Origin: Pseudoduganella danionis
GTDB taxonomy: Bacteria > Pseudomonadota > Gammaproteobacteria > Burkholderiales > Burkholderiaceae_D
Assembly (NCBI RefSeq): GCF_009720775.1
Contig: NZ_WNKW01000002.1
Location: forward strand, 186,001-250,000
Reading direction: 5' to 3'
Length of the DNA: 64,000 nucleotides
Part shown: piece after piece, positions 52,612 to 61,878 of the stretch
How positions within the stretch are numbered: the stretch's first letter is position 1
How the letters are laid out: every line of letters starts with the position of its first letter
Program-made: the position numbers and the translations under genes
Notes under the pieces: generated by a model
Database searches by the model: none
Told to the model about the DNA's origin: nothing
The model's input: the letters and a program-made list of their open reading frames with translations, nothing else

Positions 52612-54123
52612 TCAGGCCTTTTGCAGCAGTAGGGCCAGCGCCTGTATCGGTGCGCCGTTTTCTTCGCGGGCCGTGAGTTCTTCGCAGGCCAGCACTTGCA
52701 GGCCGCTGGCACTGGCTAGTCGCTGCAGATAGGCGTGACTGTGGGCGTAGCGGTTTGATGCTTGCAGCGTGTAGTCGCCGCTGCTGGCCGCTTCGACCGA
52801 GAAGCAGAACTGGCCGCCACTGCGCAGGGCGCGGGCGATGGCATGAAACACGGCGCTCAGGTCGCCGATGTAGACGAATACGTCGGCAGCAACGGCAAGG
52901 TCCCATGCGTCGGACTGATCGGCCAGATAGGTGAGCAGATCGGCACAGTGCAGTTCATCGTAGAGCTGGCGCTGGGCGGCTTTTTCCAGCATCTGCGGCG
53001 ACAGGTCGACGCCGCACAGCTTGCGCGCCCGTGGGCGCAGGGCCGGCGCGCATAAACCGGTGCCGCAGCCGAGATCGAGAATGTCGTGCGGCGTCGGCGT
53101 GGCGGGCAAGTGCTGCTGCAGCAGGCGCGCCAGATGGGCCGGCGTCTGGTAGTCGAGCACCTTGAGCAGATGCTCGTCGAAATGGTTGGCATATTGATCG
53201 AACAGATTGCGCACATATTCGGCCGGCAGGCTGGCCGGTGCCTCGCCTGCGCCGACGGAAGCCAGCGCGTATGCCACAGTTTCGGCCTGTTCGCCACATT
53301 CGAGCGCCGTGCGGTAGGCCTGTGCCGCTTCCTCGTGGCGCTGCATGGCGCGCAGGGTGTTGCCACGCGCCGTATGCCATTGGGGATGACGCGGTTGCAG
53401 CGCCAGTGCCCGTTCATAGCTGTCCAGCGCTGGCGCCAGCTCGCCCAGTCGGTGCAGGGCGGCACCCTGCGCTGCATAGGCTTCGGCCCAGTCCGGCCGC
53501 AGGTGCAGGGCGCGGTCAAAACTTTCCACTGCTTCCGGCAGCCAGCGCAGACAGTGCAGCGCATGGCCGCGTGCGAGCCAAGCGTCGGCATGGCGGTCGT
53601 TCAGATCGAGCGCAGCTTCGGAGGCGCCCAGTGCATCGAGGTAGCGGCCCAGCTCCTGCAGCACGACGGCGCGGTTGCAGTGTGCTTCTGCATAGCGGGG
53701 CTGATAGCGCAGGGCTTGTTGGTAGCTGTCCAGCGCAGCTTCCTGCTGGCCGAGGCGGTGCAGGGCGTTGCCGCGGTTGCTCCATGCCATGGCGTAATCG
53801 GGCTGCAGGGCCAATGCGCTGTCGTAGCTGGCCAGCGCTTCGGCCGCACGGCCCTGATCCATCAGTGCCACGCCCAGATTGCAATGGGCTTTGGCTTGCT
53901 GGCCGTCGAGCCGGATGGCTTGCGTGATCAGGTCTATGGCTTGATCGGTATCGCCCTGCTGGCGGGCGATCACGCCGAGCAGGTGCAGCGCGTCGAACTG
54001 CTGTGGCTGCAAAGCCAGTACCTGCCGGTAAAAAGCTTGCGCGGCGCCCAGCTGGCCCTGCTGGTGGTGGGCCAGCGCTTGCTGGAGCAATGAGGCGATC
54101 AGCGCCGTATTGTTTGAGGTCAT
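52612..54123 (-). CDS. TPR-repeat protein fused to a SAM-dependent methyltransferase
   Basis: A 503-residue protein. The first 290 residues are about eight tandem TPR motifs (repeats of ...GNALHRLGQQEAALDSYQQA), a protein-protein interaction surface. The C-terminal 200 residues form a class I methyltransferase with motif I ILDLGCGTGLCAPAL (near residue 350), a downstream acidic loop and a GGQFCFSVEA strand. The likely role is methylation of a bound protein partner or a small molecule; the substrate is unknown. The combination is seen in scattered proteobacterial proteins. It is not obviously in an operon. Confidence 0.87.
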   Translation of the reverse strand: MTSNNTALIASLLQQALAHHQQGQLGAAQAFYRQVLALQPQQFDALHLLGVIARQQGDTDQAIDLITQAIRLDGQQAKAHCNLGVALMDQGRAAEALASYDSALALQPDYAMAWSNRGNALHRLGQQEAALDSYQQALRYQPRYAEAHCNRAVVLQELGRYLDALGASEAALDLNDRHADAWLARGHALHCLRWLPEAVESFDRALHLRPDWAEAYAAQGAALHRLGELAPALDSYERALALQPRHPQWHTARGNTLRAMQRHEEAAQAYRTALECGEQAETVAYALASVGAGEAPASLPAEYVRNLFDQYANHFDEHLLKVLDYQTPAHLARLLQQHLPATPTPHDILDLGCGTGLCAPALRPRARKLCGVDLSPQMLEKAAQRQLYDELHCADLLTYLADQSDAWDLAVAADVFVYIGDLSAVFHAIARALRSGGQFCFSVEAASSGDYTLQASNRYAHSHAYLQRLASASGLQVLACEELTAREENGAPIQALALLLQKA

Positions 54124-54153
54124 GGACGCCTATGTTAGCGCCTGCGCAGCGTT

Positions 54154-54507
54154 TCAGCTACCGCGATAGGTGGAATAGGCCCACGGCGAAACGACCAGCG
54201 GCACATGGTAGTTCTGCTCGGGACTGGCTATGCCGAAGGCCAGCGTGACTTCGTCGATGAAACGCGGTTCGGGCAGTTCCACGCCGCGTGCCGCGAAATA
54301 GGCGCCGGCCGCAAACACCAGCTCGTATTTGCCGGTCTGCATGCGCTCGCCTTCTAGCAGCGGCGCATCGCAGCGGCCGTCGGCATTGGTGACGGCCTGT
54401 GCGCGCAGCTCGCGTCCCTGCGGCGTGACGGCATACAGGCTGACCTGCACGCCGGCGCCCGGCTTGCCGATGCTGATATCGAGAACGTGGGTACTGAGTT
54501 TGCCCAT
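54154..54507 (-). CDS. hiuH: HiuH/PucM, 5-hydroxyisourate hydrolase
   Basis: A 117-residue transthyretin-family enzyme that opens 5-hydroxyisourate, the product of urate oxidase, to OHCU. It starts MGKLSTHVLDISIGKPGAG; HVLD includes a conserved active-site histidine. The conserved C-terminal YRGS motif is intact. HVPLVVSPWAYSTYRGS is close to known bacterial members. The start at 54507 has AGGAC upstream; the frame is open to 54576. It is divergent from puuE. Confidence 0.94.
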   Translation of the reverse strand: MGKLSTHVLDISIGKPGAGVQVSLYAVTPQGRELRAQAVTNADGRCDAPLLEGERMQTGKYELVFAAGAYFAARGVELPEPRFIDEVTLAFGIASPEQNYHVPLVVSPWAYSTYRGS

Positions 54508-54621
54508 GGCTTGTCCTATATTGGTAGGTGATGAGTGTCTATTGTGTAAATCATATACTGGACGGCCGCTAGCCATATATGATTGCAGATATATAACTCA
54601 TAGACTGGCCGCCCCTGCGAC
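54508..54621. promoter_or_regulatory. hiuH-puuE divergent control region with direct repeats
   Basis: Two related 16-mers, at 54548-54563 (AAATCATATACTGGAC) and 54595-54610 (AACTCATAGACTGGCC), agree at 13 of 16 positions and stand 47 bases apart. The AT-rich block between them contains CATATATG (54574-54581) and ATATATAA (54590-54597). Such paired sites between divergent purine catabolism genes suggest a regulator, but I cannot name it. Confidence 0.45.
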
Positions 54622-55575
54622 ATGAATACTTACGACCACTATCCGCGTGACCTGATAGGCTACGGCCCGAAACCGCCCCATGCAAAATGGCCCAACGGCG
54701 CCCGCGTGGCGCTGCAGTTCGTGCTCAATTACGAAGAGGGCGGCGAGAATAATGTGCTGCATGGCGATGCCGGCTCCGAAACTTTTCTGTCGGAGATCAT
54801 CGGCGCGGCCTCGTTCAGCAACCGCCACATGAGCATGGAGTCCCTCTATGAGTATGGCTCGCGTGCCGGTCTGTGGCGTCTGTTGCGCATGTTCGAGGAG
54901 CGCAAGCTGCCGCTGACCATCTTCGGCGTGGCCATGGCGCTCAAGCGTCACCCCGAGGCCGTCGCGGCGTTCCGCGAACTGGGTCACGAGATTGCCTGTC
55001 ATGGTCTGCGCTGGATCAGCTACCAGAATATGGACGAAGCTACCGAGCGCGCCCACATGAAGGAAGCGGTGGAGATCATGCGCGAGCTGACGGGCAGCGC
55101 GCCGCTGGGCTGGTACACGGGGCGCGATTCGCCGCAGACGCGCAAGCTGGTGGTCGAGCATGGCGGCTTCCGCTACGACGCCGACAATTACGGCGACGAT
55201 CTGCCGTTCTGGCAGCAGGTGGCTTACACCGACGCGAACGGCTTGGCCGCCGTGGCGCCGCAGCTGATCGTGCCGTATACGCTGGACACCAACGATATGC
55301 GCTTCGCGGCAGCGCAGGGCTTCAACTCGGGCACGCAGTTCTTCGATTATCTGAAAGACGCTTTCGATGTGCTGTACCAGGAAGGCGATCCGGCCGGCCT
55401 GAACCAGCCCAAGATGCTGTCCATAGGTCTGCACTGCCGTCTGGTGGGCCGGCCTGCGCGTGCTGCCGCGCTGGCGCGCTTCCTTGATTATGTGCAGCAG
55501 CATGACCATGTCTGGGTCACGCGCCGCATCGATATTGCCGAACACTGGCATACCACGCATCCTTATTCCGTGTGA
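54622..55575 (+). CDS. puuE: PuuE, allantoinase (polysaccharide deacetylase-like)
   Basis: A 317-residue cofactor-independent allantoinase of the NodB-like carbohydrate esterase fold, unrelated to the metal-dependent AllB type. It converts allantoin to allantoate. The N-terminus YPRDLIGYGPKPPHAKWP and VLNYEEGGENNVLHGD match the family. IACHGLRWISYQNM is a NodB motif, and FNSGTQFFDYLKDAFDVLY lies near the C-terminus. The 8-base gap to xdhA on the same strand suggests co-expression. Confidence 0.95.
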   Translation: MNTYDHYPRDLIGYGPKPPHAKWPNGARVALQFVLNYEEGGENNVLHGDAGSETFLSEIIGAASFSNRHMSMESLYEYGSRAGLWRLLRMFEERKLPLTIFGVAMALKRHPEAVAAFRELGHEIACHGLRWISYQNMDEATERAHMKEAVEIMRELTGSAPLGWYTGRDSPQTRKLVVEHGGFRYDADNYGDDLPFWQQVAYTDANGLAAVAPQLIVPYTLDTNDMRFAAAQGFNSGTQFFDYLKDAFDVLYQEGDPAGLNQPKMLSIGLHCRLVGRPARAAALARFLDYVQQHDHVWVTRRIDIAEHWHTTHPYSV

Positions 55576-55582
55576 GGCCCTG

Positions 55583-57067
55583 ATGTCCGACACCATCCGT
55601 TATTTCTACCGTGGCGAAGTCCGCGAAATTTCCGGCCTCAAGCCTACCCGCACAGTGCTGCAGCATCTGCGTGAAGACCTGCACTGCACTGGCACCAAGG
55701 AGGGCTGTGCCGAGGGCGATTGCGGCGCCTGCACAGTCGTAGTGGGCAGCCTGAATGCGGCCGGTGAACTGGAAATGAAGGCCGTGAATTCCTGCATACA
55801 GTTTGCCCCTACGCTCGATGGCAAAGCCCTGTTCACGGTGGAAGACATGCAGCAGCCCGATGGGGTGCTGCATCCGGTGCAGCAGGCGCTGGTGGAATGC
55901 CATGGTTCGCAGTGCGGCTTCTGCACGCCCGGTTTCGTCATGTCCCTGTGGGGCATGTATCTGGACAAGGATGGCCAGCCGGCCCAGCGCCATGAGATCG
56001 ACGACTGCCTGTCCGGTAATCTGTGCCGCTGCACGGGCTATCGTCCCATCATCGATGCGGCCCAGCGCATGACGGAACTGCCGCAAGTGGCATTTGACCG
56101 CGCCGCATTGACGGCGCAGCTGCAGGCCATGCAGCGCGACGGCGGCAGCCATTACAGCGCGCAGGGCCAGATTTTCCATGCGCCGCGCACGCTGGACGAA
56201 CTGGTGGCGCTGCGGGCAGCCCATCCGGCTGCCACCCTGCTGGCCGGTTGCACCGATATCGGTCTGTGGGTGACCAAGCAGATGCGCGAACTGGGCGACA
56301 TCATCTATCTTGGCCACGTGACGGCGTTGCAAAGCGTGCACGAGGCGGACGGCATGCTGCACATCGGCGCCGGCGTCAAACTCAATGAGGCTTATGAGGC
56401 GCTGTGCCGCCACTATCCTGCCCAGCTGGGTGAACTGTGGCAGCGCTTTGCTTCGCTGCCCATCCGTAATGCGGGTACGCTGGGCGGCAATGTGGCCAAC
56501 GGCTCGCCTATCGGCGACTCCATGCCGTGGATGATAGCGCTGGGTAGCGAAGTGGTGCTGCGTGGTCCGCAAGGCGAGCGTGTGCTGCCGCTGGAAGCGT
56601 TCTATCTCGACTATCAGAAGAAGGATATGCGCGGCGACGAATTCGTTGCGGCCGTGCGCGTACCGCTGCCACGGCCAGATGTGCAGTTCCGCACCTACAA
56701 GCTGGCCAAGCGCTTCGATCAGGATATCTCGGCCGTCTGCGCAGCTTTTGCCTTCCGCTTCGATGGCGATGTGATCAGGGATGCGCGTATCGCCTTTGGC
56801 GGCATGGCTGCCACGCCGCGCCGTGCCGCGCAGGCGGAAGCCGCGCTACTGGGCCTGCGCTGGAATGAAGCGAATCTGCAGGTGGCGATGGATAAATTGG
56901 CGCAGGATTTCCAGCCGCTGTCCGATATGCGCGCTTCGAGCAGTTACCGCATGCAGACGGCGCAGAATCTGCTGCGTCGCTACTGGTTCGAGACGCGCGG
57001 CTATGCACCGCTGGCCGCACAGGATGTCAACCCGTTTGCCTGCGGCGGCTGCAAGGAGAAGCCATGA
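55583..57067 (+). CDS. xdhA: XdhA, xanthine dehydrogenase Fe-S/FAD subunit
   Basis: A 494-residue subunit of molybdenum xanthine dehydrogenase. The N-terminal plant-type 2Fe-2S site is C42-AEGDC47-GAC50. The second 2Fe-2S domain has CGFCTPGFVMSLWG and NLCRCTGYRPI. The FAD domain (from about residue 195) contains LLAGCTDIGLWV and IRNAGTLGGNVANGSP. The start at 55583 follows puuE; a longer frame from 55460 only shadows it. The stop overlaps the xdhB ATG (ATGA). The C-terminal CGGCKEKP tail is an extra cysteine pair. Confidence 0.95.
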   Translation: MSDTIRYFYRGEVREISGLKPTRTVLQHLREDLHCTGTKEGCAEGDCGACTVVVGSLNAAGELEMKAVNSCIQFAPTLDGKALFTVEDMQQPDGVLHPVQQALVECHGSQCGFCTPGFVMSLWGMYLDKDGQPAQRHEIDDCLSGNLCRCTGYRPIIDAAQRMTELPQVAFDRAALTAQLQAMQRDGGSHYSAQGQIFHAPRTLDELVALRAAHPAATLLAGCTDIGLWVTKQMRELGDIIYLGHVTALQSVHEADGMLHIGAGVKLNEAYEALCRHYPAQLGELWQRFASLPIRNAGTLGGNVANGSPIGDSMPWMIALGSEVVLRGPQGERVLPLEAFYLDYQKKDMRGDEFVAAVRVPLPRPDVQFRTYKLAKRFDQDISAVCAAFAFRFDGDVIRDARIAFGGMAATPRRAAQAEAALLGLRWNEANLQVAMDKLAQDFQPLSDMRASSSYRMQTAQNLLRRYWFETRGYAPLAAQDVNPFACGGCKEKP

Positions 57068-59397
57068 ATCAGAACGTCGCCCCCAAACTGCTGGCAGCGC
57101 AAGACTGGAAAGCCGTCGGCATAGGCAGCAAACATGAATCGGCCACCCTGCATGTGCTGGGGCAGGCCACCTACACGGACGATATCCCTGAACTGCACGG
57201 TACGTTGCACGCGGCGCTGGGCCTGTCGTCCAAGGCACACGCCCGTATCACGGCTATGGATCTGGCCCCCGTGCTGGCGGCAAGTGGTGTGGTGGCGGTC
57301 TATACGGCCAGCGATATTGCGGGTACCAATGACTGCGGCCCCATCATCCATGACGATCCTATCCTGAGCGCCGGCGAAGTGCAGTATGTCGGTCAGCCGA
57401 TATTCATCGTGGTAGCCGATAGCCATGACAACGCGCGCCGCGCGGCCCGTCTGGCCCGCATCGACTACGAGGAACTGCCGGCCATCTTCACGCCGCAGCA
57501 AGCCAAGGCGGCGCAGCAGTACGTGCTGCCGCCCATGCAGTTACAGCGCGGCGATTTCAAAGCCGCATTCGACAGCGCGCCCAACGTGGTGCGCGGCCAG
57601 CTATTTGTCGGCGGGCAGGAACAGTTCTATCTGGAAGGCCAGATCGCCTACGCCACGCCGAAGGAAGATCAGGCCATGCTGGTGCAGTGCTCGACCCAGC
57701 ACCCTAGCGAAATGCAGCATGTGGTGGCCCACGCGCTGGGCATTCATGCGCACAAGGTACAGGTGGAATGCCGCCGCATGGGCGGCGGCTTCGGCGGCAA
57801 GGAGTCGCAGTCGGCGCTGTGGGCCGCCTGTGCAGCCATTGCCGCGTCCAAGCTGCGCCGTCCCGTCAAGCTGCGCGCCGACCGCGACGACGATATGCTG
57901 GTGACAGGCAAACGCCACTGCTTCTATTACGAGTACGAAGTGGGCTTTGATGCGGAAGGCCGCATACTGGCAGCGCGCGTGGACATGACCTTGCGTGCCG
58001 GTTTCTCGGCCGATCTGTCCGGCCCCGTAGCGACGCGCGCCGTCTGCCACTTCGACAATGCCTACTATCTGTCGGATGTGGACATACGCGCGGCCTGCGG
58101 CAAGACCAATACCCAGTCGAATACGGCCTTCCGTGGCTTCGGCGGCCCGCAGGGGGCGATAGCGATCGAATATGTGATCGACGAGATTGCCCGTCAGCTC
58201 GGGCGCGATGCGCTGGATATCCGCCGCCTGAATTTCTACGGCAAGACCGAGCGCAATGTCACGCCTTACGGTCAGCAGATCGTCGATAACGTGATCGACG
58301 CGCTGACGGCAGAACTGGAACTCAGCAGCGAATACCGCGCGCGCCGCAGCGCCATCGAGGCATACAACCGCACTAGCCCCGTGCTGAAAAAAGGGCTGGC
58401 GCTGACGCCGCTGAAATTCGGCATCGCCTTCAATGTTACCCATCTCAATCAGGCCGGTGCACTGGTACACGTGTATGTGGATGGCTCCGTGCTGGTCAAT
58501 CACGGCGGTACGGAAATGGGGCAGGGCATCAACACCAAGGTGATGCAGGTGGTGGCGCATGAACTGGGGCTGGATCTCGAGCATGTGCGCATTACTGCGA
58601 CCGATACCAGCAAGGTGGCCAATACCTCGGCCACGGCCGCATCGACGGGTGCAGACCTGAACGGCAAGGCCGCGCAGGATGCGGCGCGCCAGATCCGCGA
58701 ACGGCTGAGCACTTTCGCCATCAAGCTGTATGGCGACGAGGATGGCCTGCCCGTGCAGTTCTTCGATAATGCCGTGCTGGTGAACGGCCACCGCGTAGCG
58801 TTTGCGGAACTGGTGCAGAAGGCTTATCTGGCGCGCGTGCAGCTATGGTCGGACGGCTTCTATGCCACGCCGGGCCTGCACTGGGATGCCAAGACCATGA
58901 GCGGCCACCCATTCTCCTACTATGCCTACGGTGCTGCGGTGTCGGAAGTGGTGGTGGACACCCTGACCGGCGAATGGAAGCTGCTGCGTGCCGATGCGCT
59001 GTACGACGCCGGCAATTCGCTCAATCCCGCCATCGACAAAGGGCAGGTGGAAGGCGCGTTCATACAGGGTATGGGCTGGCTGACCACGGAACAGCTGTGG
59101 TGGAATGCGGCGGGCAAGCTGATGACCCATGCGCCTTCGACCTACAAGATACCGGGCATTTCGGACTGTCCGCAGGACTTCCGGGTGGAGCTGTTCCAGA
59201 ACCGGAATGTCGAGGACAGCATCCATCGTTCCAAAGCCGTGGGAGAGCCGCCGCTGCTGTTGCCGTTCTCCGTGTTCTTCGCCATCCGCGATGCGATTTC
59301 CAGCGTAGGCGGCCATCGCGTGCAGCCGCCGCTGAATGCACCCGCGACCAGCGAAGAAATCCTGCGTGCCATCTCTGCGGTGCAGATGGCTGCCTGA
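57064..59397 (+). CDS. xdhB: XdhB, xanthine dehydrogenase molybdenum subunit
   Basis: A 777-residue large subunit carrying the molybdopterin cofactor. The family motifs are RRMGGGFGGKESQSA (about residues 238-252), the FRGFGGPQGA loop, GGTEMGQGINTK and the C-terminal active-site glutamate region VGEPPLLLPFSVF. It hydroxylates hypoxanthine to xanthine and xanthine to urate. Length is normal for the bacterial split enzyme. It is preceded by xdhA (overlap) and followed by xdhC after 8 bases. Confidence 0.95.
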   Translation: MNQNVAPKLLAAQDWKAVGIGSKHESATLHVLGQATYTDDIPELHGTLHAALGLSSKAHARITAMDLAPVLAASGVVAVYTASDIAGTNDCGPIIHDDPILSAGEVQYVGQPIFIVVADSHDNARRAARLARIDYEELPAIFTPQQAKAAQQYVLPPMQLQRGDFKAAFDSAPNVVRGQLFVGGQEQFYLEGQIAYATPKEDQAMLVQCSTQHPSEMQHVVAHALGIHAHKVQVECRRMGGGFGGKESQSALWAACAAIAASKLRRPVKLRADRDDDMLVTGKRHCFYYEYEVGFDAEGRILAARVDMTLRAGFSADLSGPVATRAVCHFDNAYYLSDVDIRAACGKTNTQSNTAFRGFGGPQGAIAIEYVIDEIARQLGRDALDIRRLNFYGKTERNVTPYGQQIVDNVIDALTAELELSSEYRARRSAIEAYNRTSPVLKKGLALTPLKFGIAFNVTHLNQAGALVHVYVDGSVLVNHGGTEMGQGINTKVMQVVAHELGLDLEHVRITATDTSKVANTSATAASTGADLNGKAAQDAARQIRERLSTFAIKLYGDEDGLPVQFFDNAVLVNGHRVAFAELVQKAYLARVQLWSDGFYATPGLHWDAKTMSGHPFSYYAYGAAVSEVVVDTLTGEWKLLRADALYDAGNSLNPAIDKGQVEGAFIQGMGWLTTEQLWWNAAGKLMTHAPSTYKIPGISDCPQDFRVELFQNRNVEDSIHRSKAVGEPPLLLPFSVFFAIRDAISSVGGHRVQPPLNAPATSEEILRAISAVQMAA

Positions 59398-59405
59398 GGA
59401 CTGCA

Positions 59406-60434
59406 ATGAATCCATGGCTGAACGCTGCACTTGCCGGACCGGCAGTTCTGGTCACGGTCGCCATCGCCGAGGGCTCGGTCCCGCGCGAGGCCGGTGCACA
59501 TATGCTGGTGACGGCTGATGCGCAGGCCGATACCATAGGCGGCGGCCATCTGGAGCTGTGTGCGCTGGAAGTGGCGCGCGCCATGCTGCGCGAAGCGGCA
59601 GCGTTAGGATCTGCAACCACAACGCCGGCGCCGCAACTGCAACGCTATGCATTGGGCCCCACGCTTGGGCAGTGCTGCGGCGGTGTGGTGTATCTGGCTT
59701 TCGAGCTGGTGGATGCCGGACTGACACAGACGCTGGCCGTGCTCCAGCAGGATCAGCGCAGCGACTACTGGCGCCTCAGCGCACTCGATGGTGCTGCCGC
59801 CAGCATGCTGCTGGATGCCGATGGTCATTTGCTGAACGGGGCGGGCGATGTGCGCACCCTGTTGCCTGCCTTCGAATACGCGCGCACGACGCAAGTGCTG
59901 CGCGACGAGGCGGGACGCCGCTGGCTGGCCGATGCTGTACTGGCGCCACGCGCCCATCTTTTACTGTTCGGCGCCGGTCATGTGGGCGCCGCGATCGTGC
60001 GCCTGCTGGGCGAATTGCCTTGCACCGTGAGCTGGATAGACGAGCGCGAAGACATGTTCCCGGCCGAGCTGCCGTCCAATGTGCGCATCGAAGCGACCGA
60101 TGTGCCGGAAGCGCTGGTTGCCAGCGCCCCCGCCGGTGCCAGTTATCTGGTGCTGACTCACAGCCATGCGCTGGACCAGCGTTTGAGCGAAGCCATCGTG
60201 GCGCGTGCCGATGTGGGCTGGTTCGGCCTGATCGGTTCGCAGACCAAGCGTGTACAGTTCGAGCGGCGCATGGCGGCGCGCGGCCTGCCCGCAGAGCGCA
60301 TCGCCGCCATGGTCTGCCCGATCGGCCTGCCCGGCATCCGCAGCAAGCTGCCTGCCGTGATTGCCACCTCCGTCTGCGCCCAGTTGCTGATGGTGTGGGA
60401 AGCGCAGTACGCGACACCGGCCGACTCGCGCTAG
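59406..60434 (+). CDS. xdhC: XdhC, accessory protein for XdhB molybdenum cofactor insertion
   Basis: A 342-residue XdhC/CoxI-family protein. The N-terminal XdhC domain has GSVPREAGAHMLV and the cysteine pair in LGQCCGGVV. The C-terminal Rossmann fold has the nucleotide loop LLFGAGHVGAAIVRLL (about residues 184-199). XdhC binds the molybdenum cofactor, promotes its sulfuration and inserts it into XdhB (known for Rhodobacter). The start at 59406 is close behind xdhB. An overlapping frame extends further upstream but shadows xdhB. Confidence 0.93.
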   Translation: MNPWLNAALAGPAVLVTVAIAEGSVPREAGAHMLVTADAQADTIGGGHLELCALEVARAMLREAAALGSATTTPAPQLQRYALGPTLGQCCGGVVYLAFELVDAGLTQTLAVLQQDQRSDYWRLSALDGAAASMLLDADGHLLNGAGDVRTLLPAFEYARTTQVLRDEAGRRWLADAVLAPRAHLLLFGAGHVGAAIVRLLGELPCTVSWIDEREDMFPAELPSNVRIEATDVPEALVASAPAGASYLVLTHSHALDQRLSEAIVARADVGWFGLIGSQTKRVQFERRMAARGLPAERIAAMVCPIGLPGIRSKLPAVIATSVCAQLLMVWEAQYATPADSR

Positions 60435-60460
60435 AATTCATTACTATTCAGGACTTCGTT

Positions 60461-61780
60461 ATGCTCCCAAATCTGCAAGCCTACCGAGGCAGCTTGCTGC
60501 ACTTTCTCGCCGATCCGGCCTTCAGCAGCGATGCCCATGTCTATCATGCGGACGGCCTGCTGATCGTGGCCGATGGCAAGGTGCAGGCAGCCGGCAATTA
60601 CGCCAGCCTGCATGCCACGCTGCCTGCCGGCACGCCCGTGCACGACTATCGCGGCAAGCTGCTGATGCCCGGTTTTATCGACACTCACGTGCATTATCCG
60701 CAGACGGATATGATCGCCTCGCCCGCCGATGGCCTGCTGCCATGGCTGGAAACCTACACCTTCCCGACCGAGCGCCAGTTCGAAGATCCGGCCCACGCCG
60801 GGCAGGTGGCCGAGTTCTTCCTCGACGAACTGCTACGCTGTGGCACCACCACCGCCATGGTGTACTGCACCGTGCACCCGCAATCGGTCGATGCCTTCTT
60901 CAGCGCTAGCGAGCAGCGTGGCCTGCGTATGGTGGCAGGTAAAGTGCTGATGGACCGTAACTGTCCCGAGTTTTTGCGCGATACGGCCGAAGGCGGTGCA
61001 CGCGATACGGAAGCATTGATCCAGCGCTGGCACAAGCGCGGCCGCGCCCTGTATGCGATCACGCCTCGCTTTGCACCGACTTCGACTGACGTCCAGTTGC
61101 ATCTGGCCGGCGAGCTGGCACGCGCCTATCCTGATACCTTTATCCAGACCCACGTATCGGAAAACAAGGCTGAATGCGCATGGGTGCATGAGTTGTTCCC
61201 GCAGGCGCGCAGCTATATCGACGTGTATGACAGCGTCGGTCTGCTGCGCCCACGTTCCATGTATGGTCACTGCATCTGGCTCGATGAAACCGACCGCGCC
61301 CGCATGGCGGATAGTGGCGCGGCAGCGGCGATCTGCCCCACTTCCAACCTGTTCCTCGGTAGTGGTCTATTCGATTTTGCCGCGGCCGACCGGGCCGGCA
61401 TGGCGCTGTCGCTGGCGAGCGATGTGGGCGGCGGCAGCTCGTTCTCGATGTTGCAAACGATGAATGAAGCCTATAAAGTAGCGCGACTGAAGGGCAGTTA
61501 TCTGCCAGCCTTGCGCATGTTCTACCTGGCCACGTTGGGCGCCGCGCGCAGCATGCAGCTAGAGGGCGTGATCGGCAATTTTGCCACTGGTGCCGAAGCT
61601 GATTTCATCGTGCTCGATCCGGCCGCGACGCCATTGCTGGCGCGCCGCAACCGTGCATGGCAGGAGAGCGGCGCCAGTCTGGAAGAGCTGCTGTTTGCGC
61701 TGGCACTGCTGGGCGATGACCGCGCGGTAGCCGCCACCTATGCGGCCGGCCAGCCGGTGTATCAGCGCGCAGCGCACTAG
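60461..61780 (+). CDS. guaD: GuaD, guanine deaminase
   Basis: A 439-residue amidohydrolase that deaminates guanine to xanthine. The first metal ligands are in FIDTHVHYPQTDM (H-x-H, about residues 72-84). QTHVSENKAE, GHCIWLDETD and SLASDVGGGSSFSML supply the later ligands. The ATG at 60461 has an AGGA ribosome site a few bases upstream. A longer upstream frame shadows xdhC. It is 26 bases after xdhC on the same strand and feeds xanthine to XdhAB. Confidence 0.95.
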   Translation: MLPNLQAYRGSLLHFLADPAFSSDAHVYHADGLLIVADGKVQAAGNYASLHATLPAGTPVHDYRGKLLMPGFIDTHVHYPQTDMIASPADGLLPWLETYTFPTERQFEDPAHAGQVAEFFLDELLRCGTTTAMVYCTVHPQSVDAFFSASEQRGLRMVAGKVLMDRNCPEFLRDTAEGGARDTEALIQRWHKRGRALYAITPRFAPTSTDVQLHLAGELARAYPDTFIQTHVSENKAECAWVHELFPQARSYIDVYDSVGLLRPRSMYGHCIWLDETDRARMADSGAAAAICPTSNLFLGSGLFDFAAADRAGMALSLASDVGGGSSFSMLQTMNEAYKVARLKGSYLPALRMFYLATLGAARSMQLEGVIGNFATGAEADFIVLDPAATPLLARRNRAWQESGASLEELLFALALLGDDRAVAATYAAGQPVYQRAAH

Positions 61781-61804
61781 CAGCGCCGGTCTGCGCAGGG
61801 CAGG

Positions 61805-61821
61805 GCGGCGCCTGGCGCCGC
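61805..61821 (+). terminator. GC-only hairpin between guaD and the adenosine deaminase gene
   Basis: GCGGCGC and GCGCCGC pair around CTG, 24 bases after the guaD stop. No T run follows, so termination would be weak or factor-dependent. It may separate guaD from the next gene or act as an mRNA stabiliser. Confidence 0.3.
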
Positions 61822-61878
61822 AGCGGTAGCGCACTTCAGACAGATTTCGCTAGTCATCCACTCTATACGGGAAAACTC

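Noticed and set aside
59558..60460. A 740-codon frame that would extend guaD upstream by 301 codons.
   Set aside because: The upstream part is the alternate frame of xdhC. The guaD family N-terminus and an AGGA ribosome site place the start at 60461.
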